NCBI RefSeq assembly: GCF_040096615.1
Contig: NZ_JBBMEJ010000001.1
Location: 340,799 to 404,798, forward strand
Reading direction: 5' to 3'
Length of the DNA stretch: 64,000 nt
Origin: Blautia_A aquisgranensis
GTDB taxonomy: Bacteria > Bacillota > Clostridia > Lachnospirales > Lachnospiraceae
The position numbers and the translations under genes were made by a program. This document shows, piece by piece, positions 27,527 through 36,371 of the stretch (its first letter is position 1; each line of letters opens with the position of its first letter). The notes below the pieces were generated by a model. The model made no database searches. It had not been told where the DNA came from and saw nothing but the letters and a program-made list of their open reading frames with translations.

Positions 27527-28783
27527 TCAGTTCCTGGACTGCATGACCTGATGGTATGCTTCTTTATATGATATTCCTGTTTTTTCGCAGAGCCTTTTTA
27601 CACTCTCATATTCCGGGTAAAAATATTCTTCTCCTTCAAAAGTACAGACTTTTACCTCTGCTTCTCCCAAAGGCGTGGCAACCGTTCTTTTTTCTCTTTT
27701 CAGAATGGTGCGCTCCATTTCCTGACGACGGATCCCGATAGTCGTAGTTTCCTTAAAGATGATCCGTTCCATTTCCGTAATCTGTTCTTTCTTACAGATC
27801 ACTGTGAGAAGCCAGGCCGGACGGTTTTTCTTCATAAATACAGGCATATAATTTACTTCTCTGGCACCTGCCCCGTAAAGACATTCCATTACATAACCAA
27901 GTGTCTCTCCTGTACAATCATCAATATTGGATTCCAGCTTGATAATCGTATTTGTCTCTTTATCCGATTCCCGGATCAGCATTGCACGAAGGATTCCCGG
28001 ACACTCATACTGACGCTTGCCGGCTCCGATGCCGATTTTCTCCACTGTAAAATCCTCCGGAAGCTCCTCCCCGGTACAAAACGCAGCTGCTATGGCAGCC
28101 CCGGTAGGTGTAACCAGTTCCCCCTGCACCTCTGTGATATGCAGTTTCAGGTGATAGGTACTTACAATATTACTTACTGCCGGAACAGGAACCGGCAGGA
28201 TTCCATGCTGACAGCGAATCGTTCCACTTCCCTCGCAAAGCTTCGGAATGATCACTTCCTCAACGTCCAGATCATCCATACACACCGCAACAGAAAGAAT
28301 ATCCACAATAGAATCCACTGCTCCTATCTCATGAAAATGCACCTGATCTGCCGGTACATTATGCGCCTTCGCCTCTGCCTGGGCGAGAATTGTAAATATT
28401 CTTCTTGCATAATCTTTTGCACGAAGTGTCATATCTGCGTGATCGATGATCTCCATAATCTCATTCAGCCCACGATGTTCATGATGGTGATGTCCATGAT
28501 CTCCATGAGAATGCTGATGCGTTTCATTTTCATGCACATGCCCGTGAAGATACTCCATATCATGATCATGATTCTCATGATCCTTATCCAGTAGTACATC
28601 AAAATCGCAGGCATCAATTCCGGATTTTACCACACGGCTGATACGGATATCAAAGCCTTTTACAGGAAGACTCTCCAGAGTTTTTATAAGCTTCTCTCTG
28701 TCAGCCCCCAGATCAAGAAGTGCCGCAACCGTCATATCACCGCTGATTCCTGATGTGCACTCCAGATATAATTTATTTTTCAT
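27527..28783 (-). CDS. larC: nickel-insertion protein LarC (nickel pincer cofactor synthesis)
   Basis: Inserts nickel into the pincer nucleotide cofactor of lactate racemase and related LarA enzymes, using CTP. It is 418 residues in one uninterrupted frame. A histidine/aspartate-rich metal-binding stretch (about residues 68-104, including HSHGDHGHHHHEH) follows the N-terminal domain. The C-terminal domain begins near SNIDDCTGETLGYVME. In Lactobacillus plantarum the two halves are joined by programmed frameshifting; here no shift is needed. The ATG directly follows the larB stop codon (TAAATG). LarA and LarE genes are not in the window. Confidence 0.94.
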   Translation of the reverse strand: MKNKLYLECTSGISGDMTVAALLDLGADREKLIKTLESLPVKGFDIRISRVVKSGIDACDFDVLLDKDHENHDHDMEYLHGHVHENETHQHSHGDHGHHHHEHRGLNEIMEIIDHADMTLRAKDYARRIFTILAQAEAKAHNVPADQVHFHEIGAVDSIVDILSVAVCMDDLDVEEVIIPKLCEGSGTIRCQHGILPVPVPAVSNIVSTYHLKLHITEVQGELVTPTGAAIAAAFCTGEELPEDFTVEKIGIGAGKRQYECPGILRAMLIRESDKETNTIIKLESNIDDCTGETLGYVMECLYGAGAREVNYMPVFMKKNRPAWLLTVICKKEQITEMERIIFKETTTIGIRRQEMERTILKREKRTVATPLGEAEVKVCTFEGEEYFYPEYESVKRLCEKTGISYKEAYHQVMQSRN

Positions 28784-29527
28784 TTATTTTCCCTCCGCAA
28801 GCCGGTTGATCTGTGTTGCCAGATATCCGGCCCCGTATCCGTTATCAATATTTACCACTGCAATTCCGTTGGCACAGGAATTGATCATTGTCAGAAGTGC
28901 AGAAAGCCCATGGAAGCTGGCTCCATAACCCACAGATGTGGGTACTGCGATCACCGGACGTTTCACAAGGCCACCCATAACACTGGCCAGTGCACCTTCC
29001 ATTCCTGCCACTGCGACTACACAGTTGGCCTTCTGGATCGTATCCAGCCTGGAAAAAAGTCTGTGCATGCCGCTGACACCCACATCATAGATCCGCTCTA
29101 CATGAGTTCCAAAATACTCTGCCGTCTGTGCAGCTTCTTCTGCCACGGAAATATCCGCAGTTCCGGCTGTACAGACAGCAACTTTTCCGATATGTTCTTT
29201 TTCTTTCTCAATCTTCAGGATTCCGGAAACCGGATCATAAACAACCTGCGGAAGAACTTTTTTTATCAGTTCATACTGATGTTCAGAAGCTCTTGTTCCG
29301 AACACTTCCCCATCCTCTTCATAAAGTTTCTGATAAATATTTATAAGATGTTCGTCTGCTTTTCTGGCACAGTAAACTACCTCAGCAAAGCCTGTCCTCT
29401 CTTTTCTCGTTGTGTCCAGCTTCGCATAATCCATTTCTTCATAGCCTTCTTTTTTCAGAAGATTCTCTGCATGCTCCACAGAAAGCTGTCCAGCCTTTAC
29501 TTCTTCAAGGATCTGCTGTAAAGTCAT
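28784..29527 (-). CDS. larB: nickel pincer cofactor biosynthesis protein LarB
   Basis: Carboxylates and hydrolyses nicotinic acid adenine dinucleotide, the first step of nickel pincer cofactor synthesis. It is 247 residues. The N-terminal part is a helical LarB region with KLDTTRKERTGFAEVVYC. The C-terminal half is PurE-like, with CTAGTADISVAEEA, VAVAGMEGALASVMGGL and PTSVGYGASFHG. The larC start codon follows immediately, so the pair is translationally coupled. The presence of larBC predicts at least one LarA-type racemase or epimerase elsewhere in the genome. Confidence 0.94.
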   Translation of the reverse strand: MTLQQILEEVKAGQLSVEHAENLLKKEGYEEMDYAKLDTTRKERTGFAEVVYCARKADEHLINIYQKLYEEDGEVFGTRASEHQYELIKKVLPQVVYDPVSGILKIEKEKEHIGKVAVCTAGTADISVAEEAAQTAEYFGTHVERIYDVGVSGMHRLFSRLDTIQKANCVVAVAGMEGALASVMGGLVKRPVIAVPTSVGYGASFHGLSALLTMINSCANGIAVVNIDNGYGAGYLATQINRLAEGK

Positions 29528-29566
29528 TTTTTACCTCCCCTGTTTTCCCTTTACTATAATAACACA

Positions 29567-29609
29567 ATAGCCAGACATTTGCATTCTTTCCTGCAAATTG
29601 TCTGGCTAT
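29567..29609. other. 17-bp hairpin between the exporter ATPase gene and larB
   Basis: Left arm 29567-29583 and right arm 29592-29609 are complementary over 17 bp with one bulged base and an 8-nt loop. On the minus strand it is followed by TGTGTTATTAT, not a proper T-run. It may terminate the ABC transcript or act as a regulatory element just upstream of the larB promoter. Confidence 0.6.
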
Positions 29610-29644
29610 CCGCCTGACCGAATCTTATATCTGTCCGGATATTT

Positions 29645-30382
29645 TTACTCAATCATTTTCTCATACTGTTCTGAAATCTCATCAATATCACCATATGCAA
29701 TCAGTCTGCCTTTTTCCAGGATCATTGCCTTATTGCAGAGACGCTGTACCTGCTGAAGGGAATGTGATACGAAAAGAACAGTAACTCCTTTATCGAACAT
29801 GCTGAGGACTTTTTTCTCACTCTTCTTTCTGAACTTGGCATCTCCTACGGAAAGTACCTCATCCAGGATCAGAATATCCGGTGATACCAGTGTGGCAATG
29901 GAAAATCCAAGTCTCGCTTTCATACCGGAAGAATAATTTTTAATCGGCACGTCAATAAAATCTTTCAATTCTGAAAATTCAACGATTTCATCAAATTTCT
30001 TTTCAATAAATTTTCTGGAATATCCAAGCATGGCACCATAGAGGTAAATATTCTCACGTCCGGTATACTGAGAATCAAAACCTGCTCCAAGTTCAAGAAG
30101 AGGTACCAGTCTTCCGTTCTTAATAACTTTTCCTTCTGTTGGTTTAAAAACTCCTGCGATTACTTTAAGCAGAGTACTTTTTCCGGCTCCATTCAAGCCA
30201 AGAATACCAACCCGGTCTCCTTTCTGAACCTCAAAATTCACATTCTGAAGTGCCCAGAACTCATTATATTTAATTTCTTTTTTTATAAATTTAATCAGAT
30301 AGTCTTTCAGGTTATCAACCTTTTCCTTACTGAGATTAAATTTCATGCTTACATTGTCTACTACAACTGCCGGTTTGTCCAT
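29645..30382 (-). CDS. polysaccharide/teichoic acid ABC exporter ATPase (Wzt/TagH type)
   Basis: ATPase of an ABC-2 exporter that moves lipid-linked polysaccharide across the membrane. The ATG at 30382 with AGGAG seven bases upstream gives 245 residues. Walker A is GLNGAGKST, the signature motif is NYSSGMKARLGF, Walker B is ILILDEVLSVGD, and the switch histidine is in FVSHS. It lacks the long C-terminal carbohydrate-binding domain of Wzt, so it resembles TagH/short forms. It follows the permease gene by 23 nt. No glycosyltransferase genes are nearby. Confidence 0.92.
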   Translation of the reverse strand: MDKPAVVVDNVSMKFNLSKEKVDNLKDYLIKFIKKEIKYNEFWALQNVNFEVQKGDRVGILGLNGAGKSTLLKVIAGVFKPTEGKVIKNGRLVPLLELGAGFDSQYTGRENIYLYGAMLGYSRKFIEKKFDEIVEFSELKDFIDVPIKNYSSGMKARLGFSIATLVSPDILILDEVLSVGDAKFRKKSEKKVLSMFDKGVTVLFVSHSLQQVQRLCNKAMILEKGRLIAYGDIDEISEQYEKMIE

Positions 30383-30405
30383 TTTTCTCTCCTGTAAATG
30401 CACGA

Positions 30406-31182
30406 TTATATATAAAGTATAAATTCATCCTGCTTTTTCTTAAAGCAGATCAGACCAACTACAATCGCCGCTACACCGAAGCCAAGTGCATATTCGAAAT
30501 AATGCATATTCATCATTTCTCCAAAGATTGCAGAACGGAAAATGCTGATCGTACAGTACAGCGGATTATATTTCAGTATCCATGAAAATCCACTCTTCAA
30601 AAGTCTGGACGGATAATAGAAAATCGCACAGGTATACATAATGATCATCAATGCTACTGACCACAGATACTCCATATCCCTGAAAAATACTCCGATCGTT
30701 GCCAGTATCATTCCACAGCCATATGCCTGCAATAAAAGCAGGATCAGGGCAATCGGAATCTGCACCAGATAAATCGTCGGTTCTACTCCCAGTACAACAC
30801 TTACAACCGCTAGCACAATCAGTGAAATCAGAAAGATCACATAATTAAAAAGCACACTTGACAACGGATAAATATACTTCGGTACATATACTTTCTTGAT
30901 CATTCCCGCATTGGCCCTGACCGATTTCAGTGCAGCCGTCGTTGCACTTGAAAAATAGCTGTAAAGAAGACGTCCCGTAAGAATATATACCGGAAATGTC
31001 TTATCTTTATTTCCGAACAGAGTGCCAAATACAATGGTAAGTACGATCATGGTAAGAAGAGGCTCCAGAAGGGACCAGATAATACCAAGATAAGAACGTC
31101 TGTACTTCAGTTTGATTCCCTTTTTTACAAGCTCTCCAAGAAGAAACCTGTAACGCATAAAAGTATTTACGTATTCTTTCAT
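30406..31182 (-). CDS. ABC-2 type polysaccharide export permease (Wzm/TagG type)
   Basis: Membrane subunit paired with the downstream ATPase. The ATG at 31182 (GGAGA upstream) gives 258 residues with about six membrane helices. The N-terminal cytoplasmic motif KLKYRRSYLGIIWSLLEPLL is typical of the ABC-2 polysaccharide family. The C-terminal motif NPLYCTISIFRSAI also matches TagG/Wzm proteins. The glycan exported is unknown: likely a wall teichoic acid-like or capsule polymer. Confidence 0.92.
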   Translation of the reverse strand: MKEYVNTFMRYRFLLGELVKKGIKLKYRRSYLGIIWSLLEPLLTMIVLTIVFGTLFGNKDKTFPVYILTGRLLYSYFSSATTAALKSVRANAGMIKKVYVPKYIYPLSSVLFNYVIFLISLIVLAVVSVVLGVEPTIYLVQIPIALILLLLQAYGCGMILATIGVFFRDMEYLWSVALMIIMYTCAIFYYPSRLLKSGFSWILKYNPLYCTISIFRSAIFGEMMNMHYFEYALGFGVAAIVVGLICFKKKQDEFILYI

Positions 31183-31267
31183 AGCATCTCCAATATTTGT
31201 TTTTTTATTTTTCACATGGCTGTAAAACATAATATACCATTTTTAAGAATCTGGCAATATTATTTTT

Positions 31268-31333
31268 TTCCAAAAAAAGCCGGAACCGGTACAGAATTTC
31301 TTCCATACCAGCCCCGGTGTACTCCTGGCTCTT
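31268..31333 (-). terminator. probable terminator of eno
   Basis: An imperfect long hairpin whose ends pair as AGCC/GGCT with inner GTACACCGG/CCGGTACA-like complementarity, followed by seven T on the minus strand, about 30 nt after the eno stop codon. Confidence 0.6.
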
Positions 31334-31363
31334 TTATATGAAACAATTTTTCAGAAAATCTTT

Positions 31364-32659
31364 TTATCTTTTAATATTGAAGGCCTGAAATCCTGGATAT
31401 ACCGCTGCCTCTCCAAGTTCTTCTTCAATACGCAGAAGCTGATTGTATTTCGCAACACGCTCACTTCTGGACGGAGCTCCGGTCTTGATCTGGCAGGTAT
31501 TCAGAGCTACTGCAAGATCCGCGATCGTTGTATCCTCTGTCTCTCCGGAGCGGTGAGAAGAAATTGCTGTATAGCCGGCCTTATGTGCCATCTTGATCGC
31601 TTCCAGGGTCTCAGATACAGAACCGATCTGATTCAGCTTGATCAGAATGGAATTTCCGCAGCCAAGGCTGATTCCTTTCTCAAGACGCTCTGTATTGGTA
31701 ACAAACAGATCATCACCCACAAGCTGTACCTTTCCGCCAAGCTCCTTTGTCATGATCTGCCAGCCTTCCCAGTCTTCCTCATCAAGACCATCCTCGATAG
31801 AGTAGATCGGATATTTCTCGATCAGGTTTTTCCAGTGCTCAACAAGCTCGGCAGATGTAAATTTCTTTCCGCATTTCGGAAGAATATACTCACCCTTCTG
31901 GCTTCCCTTCCACTCGCTGGATGCGGCATCCATGGCAAGCACGAAGTCTTTTCCAGGCTCGTAGCCTGCTTTTTTTACAGCCTCAATGATATATTCGATG
32001 GCTTCCTCGTCACTTCCAAGGTCCGGAGCAAAACCGCCCTCGTCACCAACGCTTGTCGCAAGACCTTTCTCCTTCAGAAGTGCTGCAAGTGCATGGAACA
32101 CCTCTGTGCACCAGCGAAGCCCCTCTTTAAAGCTCGGTGCACCGGCTGGCATGATCATAAATTCCTGCACATCTACTGTATTTGCAGCATGCGCACCACC
32201 GTTTAAAATATTCATCATCGGAACCGGAAGTCTGTTTCCATTCACACCACCAAGAAATCTGTAAAGCGGAATATCAAGTGAGATCGCAGCTGCACGTGCA
32301 CACGCAATGGATACTGCAAGGATCGCATTCGCACCAAGTTTTGACTTATCCTTTGTTCCATCTGCCTTGATCATGGCCGCATCCACTGCATAAATATCAG
32401 ATGCATCCATTCCTGTCAGTGCATCATTGATCACTGTATTGATATTCTCAACTGCCTTGGAAACACCTTTTCCGCCAAAACGGCTCTTATCCTGATCTCT
32501 CAGCTCAAGTGCCTCAAATTCTCCTGTAGATGCTCCGCTTGGTGCCGCTCCTCTTCCGATGGTTCCGTCTGCAAGATAAACCTCTGCCTCTACGGTCGGA
32601 TTTCCTCTTGAATCAATGATCTCCCTTCCAATAACTTTCTCGATCTCTAAATATTCCAT
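31364..32659 (-). CDS. eno: enolase
   Basis: Glycolytic enzyme converting 2-phosphoglycerate to phosphoenolpyruvate. The ATG at 32659 gives 431 residues, the usual size, beginning MEYLEIEKVIGREIIDSRG; the longer in-frame start has no family support. AGGAGG lies 12 bases upstream. Signature regions are GAAPSGASTGEFEA, MMNILNGGAHAANTVD, SVGDEGGFAPDL and SSHRSGETED. It has its own promoter with an unusual operator-like repeat, so expression is probably controlled by a repressor as well as by growth. Confidence 0.97.
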   Translation of the reverse strand: MEYLEIEKVIGREIIDSRGNPTVEAEVYLADGTIGRGAAPSGASTGEFEALELRDQDKSRFGGKGVSKAVENINTVINDALTGMDASDIYAVDAAMIKADGTKDKSKLGANAILAVSIACARAAAISLDIPLYRFLGGVNGNRLPVPMMNILNGGAHAANTVDVQEFMIMPAGAPSFKEGLRWCTEVFHALAALLKEKGLATSVGDEGGFAPDLGSDEEAIEYIIEAVKKAGYEPGKDFVLAMDAASSEWKGSQKGEYILPKCGKKFTSAELVEHWKNLIEKYPIYSIEDGLDEEDWEGWQIMTKELGGKVQLVGDDLFVTNTERLEKGISLGCGNSILIKLNQIGSVSETLEAIKMAHKAGYTAISSHRSGETEDTTIADLAVALNTCQIKTGAPSRSERVAKYNQLLRIEEELGEAAVYPGFQAFNIKR

Positions 32660-32803
32660 CTTAATGTATATCCTCCTGTCTGATATCAATCTCTCTGTCT
32701 GCGAATTCTGTCCGGACCGTCTGCCTGCTTCCGGAAATACCTGTTCTGAATTTCCGGAAACACGACAGATCAGGGGAAACGGCCCTTCACATTTATTCAC
32801 GCA

Positions 32804-32859
32804 ATAGTTAGAACCTGCTAACTATTTTATAGTTTATCAGAACTAACTGTTACCGTCAA
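32804..32859 (-). promoter_or_regulatory. promoter of eno with inverted-repeat operator
   Basis: TTGACG (32859-32854), 17-bp spacer and TAAACT (32836-32831) form the promoter, with a start near 32824. A perfect 8-bp inverted repeat ATAGTTAG-N6-CTAACTAT (32804-32825) covers the start site, and a further AGTTAG half site lies in the spacer. This geometry suggests a repressor, for example of the MarR type. The eno leader is about 165 nt long. Confidence 0.6.
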
Positions 32860-32950
32860 GATATGCAAATACTCATTTTTTCTCATTTATATCCTGCTTC
32901 ATTCTGAAATATTTTCTGAATATTATAAGAAATTATCCAAATTTTACGTA

Positions 32951-33025
32951 TTGACAAGCCTGTATTCTCTATGGTAATATGACCGACGGAATTGAATATG
33001 GTCTATGGCAAAATCCTGTCATATT
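32951..33025 (+). promoter_or_regulatory. promoter of the DUF2798 gene
   Basis: TTGACA (32951-32956), 18-bp spacer, TAATAT (32975-32980). An inverted repeat AATATGAC (32976-32983) and GTCATATT (33018-33025) overlaps the -10 box and the early transcript. The interval 32860-33108 otherwise shows no gene. Confidence 0.65.
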
Positions 33026-33108
33026 GGAAACGCACATTCTCCTGAATGATTAACGAACAACACATGCTCTATTATTTATCATTATCATTTAATAAGGAGG
33101 ATTTTTTT

Positions 33109-33600
33109 ATGCCAAAAAACAAGTTCCAGGAAGTTATTTTTACTATCATCATGGTATTTTTCATGGTTTATGCCATGATCTGCTACAATATTTCACTGAA
33201 TGTCGGTGGACTTAACAACAGCGTGTTCCTCTCCGCTTTTCATGAGCTGGTGATCATGGGACCGATCGCTTTTGTCCTTGATTTCTTCATCGTATCCAAG
33301 CTTGCATTCGCATGCGCAAACCGTATGGTGGATTTCCGCAGCTGTCATCCGTTCAGCATGATCCTTGCCATCTCTGTTGCTTCTGTTGCTTTTATGTGCC
33401 CGCTTATGAGCCTTGCAGCAACCATTCTCTTTAAGAATGCAGGAAGCCAGTTCATTTCTGTATGGCTTCAGACAACAGCGTTCAACTTCCCGATGGCATT
33501 TTTCTGGCAGCTGATCTACGCAGGCCCGATCGTACGTTTCATTTTCAGACACATCTTCCCTGAAAAAGAAAACGCAAAAGAAGCTGCACCGAATATGTAA
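33109..33600 (+). CDS. DUF2798 family integral membrane protein
   Basis: A 163-residue protein with four predicted membrane helices, arranged as two DUF2798-like hairpin units (about residues 8-70 and 85-150). The first unit shows FTIIMVFFMVYAMICYN and the second LQTTAFNFPMAFFWQL. AAGGAGG precedes the ATG at 33109. Function is unknown for this family; related genes are often under MarR or TetR control. The tail is charged and cytoplasmic. It is monocistronic and divergent from eno. Confidence 0.82.
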   Translation: MPKNKFQEVIFTIIMVFFMVYAMICYNISLNVGGLNNSVFLSAFHELVIMGPIAFVLDFFIVSKLAFACANRMVDFRSCHPFSMILAISVASVAFMCPLMSLAATILFKNAGSQFISVWLQTTAFNFPMAFFWQLIYAGPIVRFIFRHIFPEKENAKEAAPNM

Positions 33601-33613
33601 TTTTATACAATAT

Positions 33614-33662
33614 AAAAAACACGCTACTGTCATTTTTATTCACGGCAGTAACGTGTTTTTTT
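33614..33662. terminator. bidirectional terminator
   Basis: A 12-bp interrupted stem (ACACGCTACTG with CAGTAACGTGT) is flanked by six A on the left and seven T on the right. It serves the DUF2798 gene and the convergent RelA/SpoT-like gene. Confidence 0.85.
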
Positions 33663-33685
33663 GTTACACGATTATATCAGGGCAG

Positions 33686-34675
33686 TCAGTCAATGATATC
33701 ATTCTGGAAACGGGACAGATGCTCATAAGGCAGGATCATCCTTCCACGAAAAAGCCCGCATCCATCGTTAATCAGACTGTTATTCACAGCCCCGAACATA
33801 TTGACGTCCAGCTTCGAAAGCTCCAGTCCCAGAAGTCTCATTCCTCTTTCATAGGCCTCATCAAAATAAATACATTCTCCCTCCGGGATCGCATCTCGCC
33901 TTTTTCGCTCACTTTCCTGTTTTTTCTCATAGCTTAAATGGTTGGCCGAACCGATCTCTGCCACATCATCCATATCCTTTGTACGCAGCTGTACCTCCAT
34001 ATAGCTTCTGGAGCTGTTGTCATAAAAGGTGATATGAAGCGACTGATAATCTTCCTCGCTGTTATGACAGATATAATCTCTGTAATACGGACGAACCTCC
34101 TCACTCAACAGGGGCGAGGTACTTTCCTGCACGCCTCTGGCCGGCTCTGCCGTAAACCCCCGTTCCTCAAGAAAACCAGGCAGCACATTGGCGATCTCAT
34201 AAAGATGACGGAGTTCTTCCTCCCTGATGTCCTCCCCTTCTTTCAGATGGCATCTTGGCATAGCGATCACGATCCTGTATGCAATAAAATCACGGAAGCA
34301 GCTTAACCGCTCTTTAATCTGGGATACGGATGGATATCTGCCATGTTCTTTATAATAATCATATATAAATTCTACCACATAACCGTTAAATTTCTCCTCC
34401 GCACGGATCAGGGATTTGATCCTTCCTTTAAAGGTAAACGCAAGATAAGGATACTCTCCTGCCATATACTTATAAAATTCCCGTATCTTCTGGGACTGTG
34501 CTGTGAGGAAATCATTGTGCTCCAGAAGCTCCTGAATCTGGATCAGAAAATTACAGTGTACCAGGTCGATCTCATTGTGCTTCTCCTTCGCTTCTCTCCG
34601 CAAATCCGTGATATATTTTTTCAGTATCCGCAGGATCGTATCTCCGGAATACAGATAGTCGTTTAATGTTATCAT
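33686..34675 (-). CDS. RelA/SpoT nucleotidyltransferase-domain protein
   Basis: A 329-residue protein whose central region matches the (p)ppGpp synthetase fold: FRDFIAYRIVI near residue 127, DYQSLHITFYD near residue 212, and SYMEVQLRTKDMDDVAEIG near residue 228. The usual GYQSLH is DYQSLH here, and a long charged helical N-terminal region (residues 1-110) precedes the domain. There is no HD hydrolase, TGS or ACT domain. It could be a small alarmone synthetase or a family member with another nucleotide product. It stands apart from the purine operon, with its own terminator downstream. Confidence 0.78.
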   Translation of the reverse strand: MITLNDYLYSGDTILRILKKYITDLRREAKEKHNEIDLVHCNFLIQIQELLEHNDFLTAQSQKIREFYKYMAGEYPYLAFTFKGRIKSLIRAEEKFNGYVVEFIYDYYKEHGRYPSVSQIKERLSCFRDFIAYRIVIAMPRCHLKEGEDIREEELRHLYEIANVLPGFLEERGFTAEPARGVQESTSPLLSEEVRPYYRDYICHNSEEDYQSLHITFYDNSSRSYMEVQLRTKDMDDVAEIGSANHLSYEKKQESERKRRDAIPEGECIYFDEAYERGMRLLGLELSKLDVNMFGAVNNSLINDGCGLFRGRMILPYEHLSRFQNDIID

Positions 34676-34752
34676 TCATATCACTCCCCTGAGTTTATCT
34701 ATGATCTGTATATTACTTTCTGATTTAATCATATCCAGGCATGTCTTTTCCG

Positions 34753-35136
34753 TCAAAAAATATTGCAAAAACATTCATAAATTCTGCATAAAAAGAGGCC
34801 GAAACCGCCATAATCATGAATCGGACTGTCTGTGTGGCCAAGAAACATGTTTGCAACTGCAACAAAGCTCTCGACCTCTGTAGTCCCCATAAGCTTTCCG
34901 ACAGCTTTTCCGATCCATTTTACGATAAATCCGATCACACCCAGATAATACAGCACACTGACAAGGGCAGATACAAAAATAATATTTCCAAGACTCTTGA
35001 TAATGAAAATGCTCATATCACCTGTAAAAAGGTCACCAAACACAAAAGACAGTCCTTCATTTCCACAGTTGATAACTGCAGTCAGTCCATTGGACAGTAC
35101 CAGCAGAATTCCCACTACATTTAATAAAAGTTTCAT
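34753..35136 (-). pseudogene. remnant of a concentrative nucleoside transporter (NupC-like)
   Basis: A 127-residue remnant of a CNT-family nucleoside-proton symporter (normally about 400 residues). The start MKLLLNVVGILLVL matches the family N-terminus. It then jumps directly to TAVINCGNEGLSFVFGDL, so roughly 40 residues of early helices are missing. The helix region VGKLMGTTEVESFVAVANMFLGHTDSPI is intact. After this the frame runs into unrelated residues and stops, so the C-terminal transport core is gone. It is the last gene of the purine salvage operon, 26 nt after deoB, where a nucleoside importer makes sense. Confidence 0.82.
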
Positions 35137-35162
35137 ACCTTTTCTCCTGTTTCACGTTCCTC

Positions 35163-36353
35163 TTATTTCAATTCGTCCAGAAGGGACCCTCCAATTGTTC
35201 CTTCCGGCATCTGTACCCCAAAATTATCTGCGATCGTTGCACCGATCACTGCGAAAGTATCGGAATCTGCCAGTTTTCCATACCCCTCCATGGATGGAGA
35301 ATAAGCAAAAAACGGTACCTTTTCTCTTGTGTGATCCGTTCCTGTATGTGTCGGATCGTTTCCATGATCTGCAGTGATGATCAGAAGATCATCCTCTTTA
35401 AGCTCTCCGAGAAGCTCCCCAAGCTTCACATCGAATTTCTCAAGTTCTTTTGCATATCCCTCTACATTACGGCGATGTCCCCAAAGTGCATCGAAATCCA
35501 CAAGGTTTACAAAGCAAAGTCCCTCGAAATCTCTTTTTGCAATATCAATAGTCTGCTCCATTCCATGAACAGAGCTCTTGGATTTGTTGGATTCTGTCAG
35601 ACCCTCTCCGTCAAAAATATCAAAGATCTTTCCTACTGAGATCACATCATATCCTGCATCCTTCAGTGCATTGAGAGCTGTCCTTCCATACGGCTTCAGT
35701 GCATAGTCATGACGGTTGCTGGTACGTTTGAACTCGCCTTTTTTCTTTCCAACATAAGGTCTTGCGATAACACGGCCAACCTTCCACTCATCCTTCATGG
35801 TGATATCACGTGCGATCTCGCAGCAGCGGTACAGCTCATCCAGTCCGAATGTCTCCTCGTTTCCGCAGATCTGCAGTACGGAATCCGCAGATGTGTAAAC
35901 GATCATATGACCGGTTGCGATCTCTTCCTCAGCCAGCTCATCCAGGATCTCTGTTCCACTGGCACTCTTGTTTCCGATCACCTTATGTCCGGTTCTCTTC
36001 TCAAGCTCCTCGATCAGATCTGCCGGGAAGCCTGTCTCTGTAAAGGTCTTAAACGGTTTGGTGATGTGAAGTCCCATCATCTCCCAGTGACCGGTCATAG
36101 TATCCTTGCCTGTGCTGGCCTCTCTTAAAAAGCTGTAATAGCCCATCGGTCTTTCTACTGCTGTAACCTGTTTCAGCGGATGAAGGTTTGCAATTCCAAG
36201 CTTCTGAAGATTCGGAATCGTAAATTCATTTACATTCTGGGAAATATGTCCCATTGTGTCTGTACCTTCATCGCCATACTGTGCTGCATCCGGCATTGCT
36301 CCTGCGCCGAATGAATCAATTACGATCGTAAATATTCTCTTGTATTTTTTCAT
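35163..36353 (-). CDS. deoB: phosphopentomutase
   Basis: Interconverts (deoxy)ribose 1-phosphate and 5-phosphate, linking nucleoside phosphorolysis to central metabolism. It is 396 residues. Metal and active-site motifs of the alkaline phosphatase superfamily are present: VIDSFGAGAMPDA near residue 12, STGKDTMTGHWEMMG (phospho-threonine region) near residue 87, and ITADHGNDPTHTGTDHTRE near residue 325. It follows the Crp-like gene by 18 nt in the punA-guaD-crp-deoB operon. Confidence 0.96.
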   Translation of the reverse strand: MKKYKRIFTIVIDSFGAGAMPDAAQYGDEGTDTMGHISQNVNEFTIPNLQKLGIANLHPLKQVTAVERPMGYYSFLREASTGKDTMTGHWEMMGLHITKPFKTFTETGFPADLIEELEKRTGHKVIGNKSASGTEILDELAEEEIATGHMIVYTSADSVLQICGNEETFGLDELYRCCEIARDITMKDEWKVGRVIARPYVGKKKGEFKRTSNRHDYALKPYGRTALNALKDAGYDVISVGKIFDIFDGEGLTESNKSKSSVHGMEQTIDIAKRDFEGLCFVNLVDFDALWGHRRNVEGYAKELEKFDVKLGELLGELKEDDLLIITADHGNDPTHTGTDHTREKVPFFAYSPSMEGYGKLADSDTFAVIGATIADNFGVQMPEGTIGGSLLDELK

Positions 36354-36371
36354 AACTCATTCCCCTTTCCT

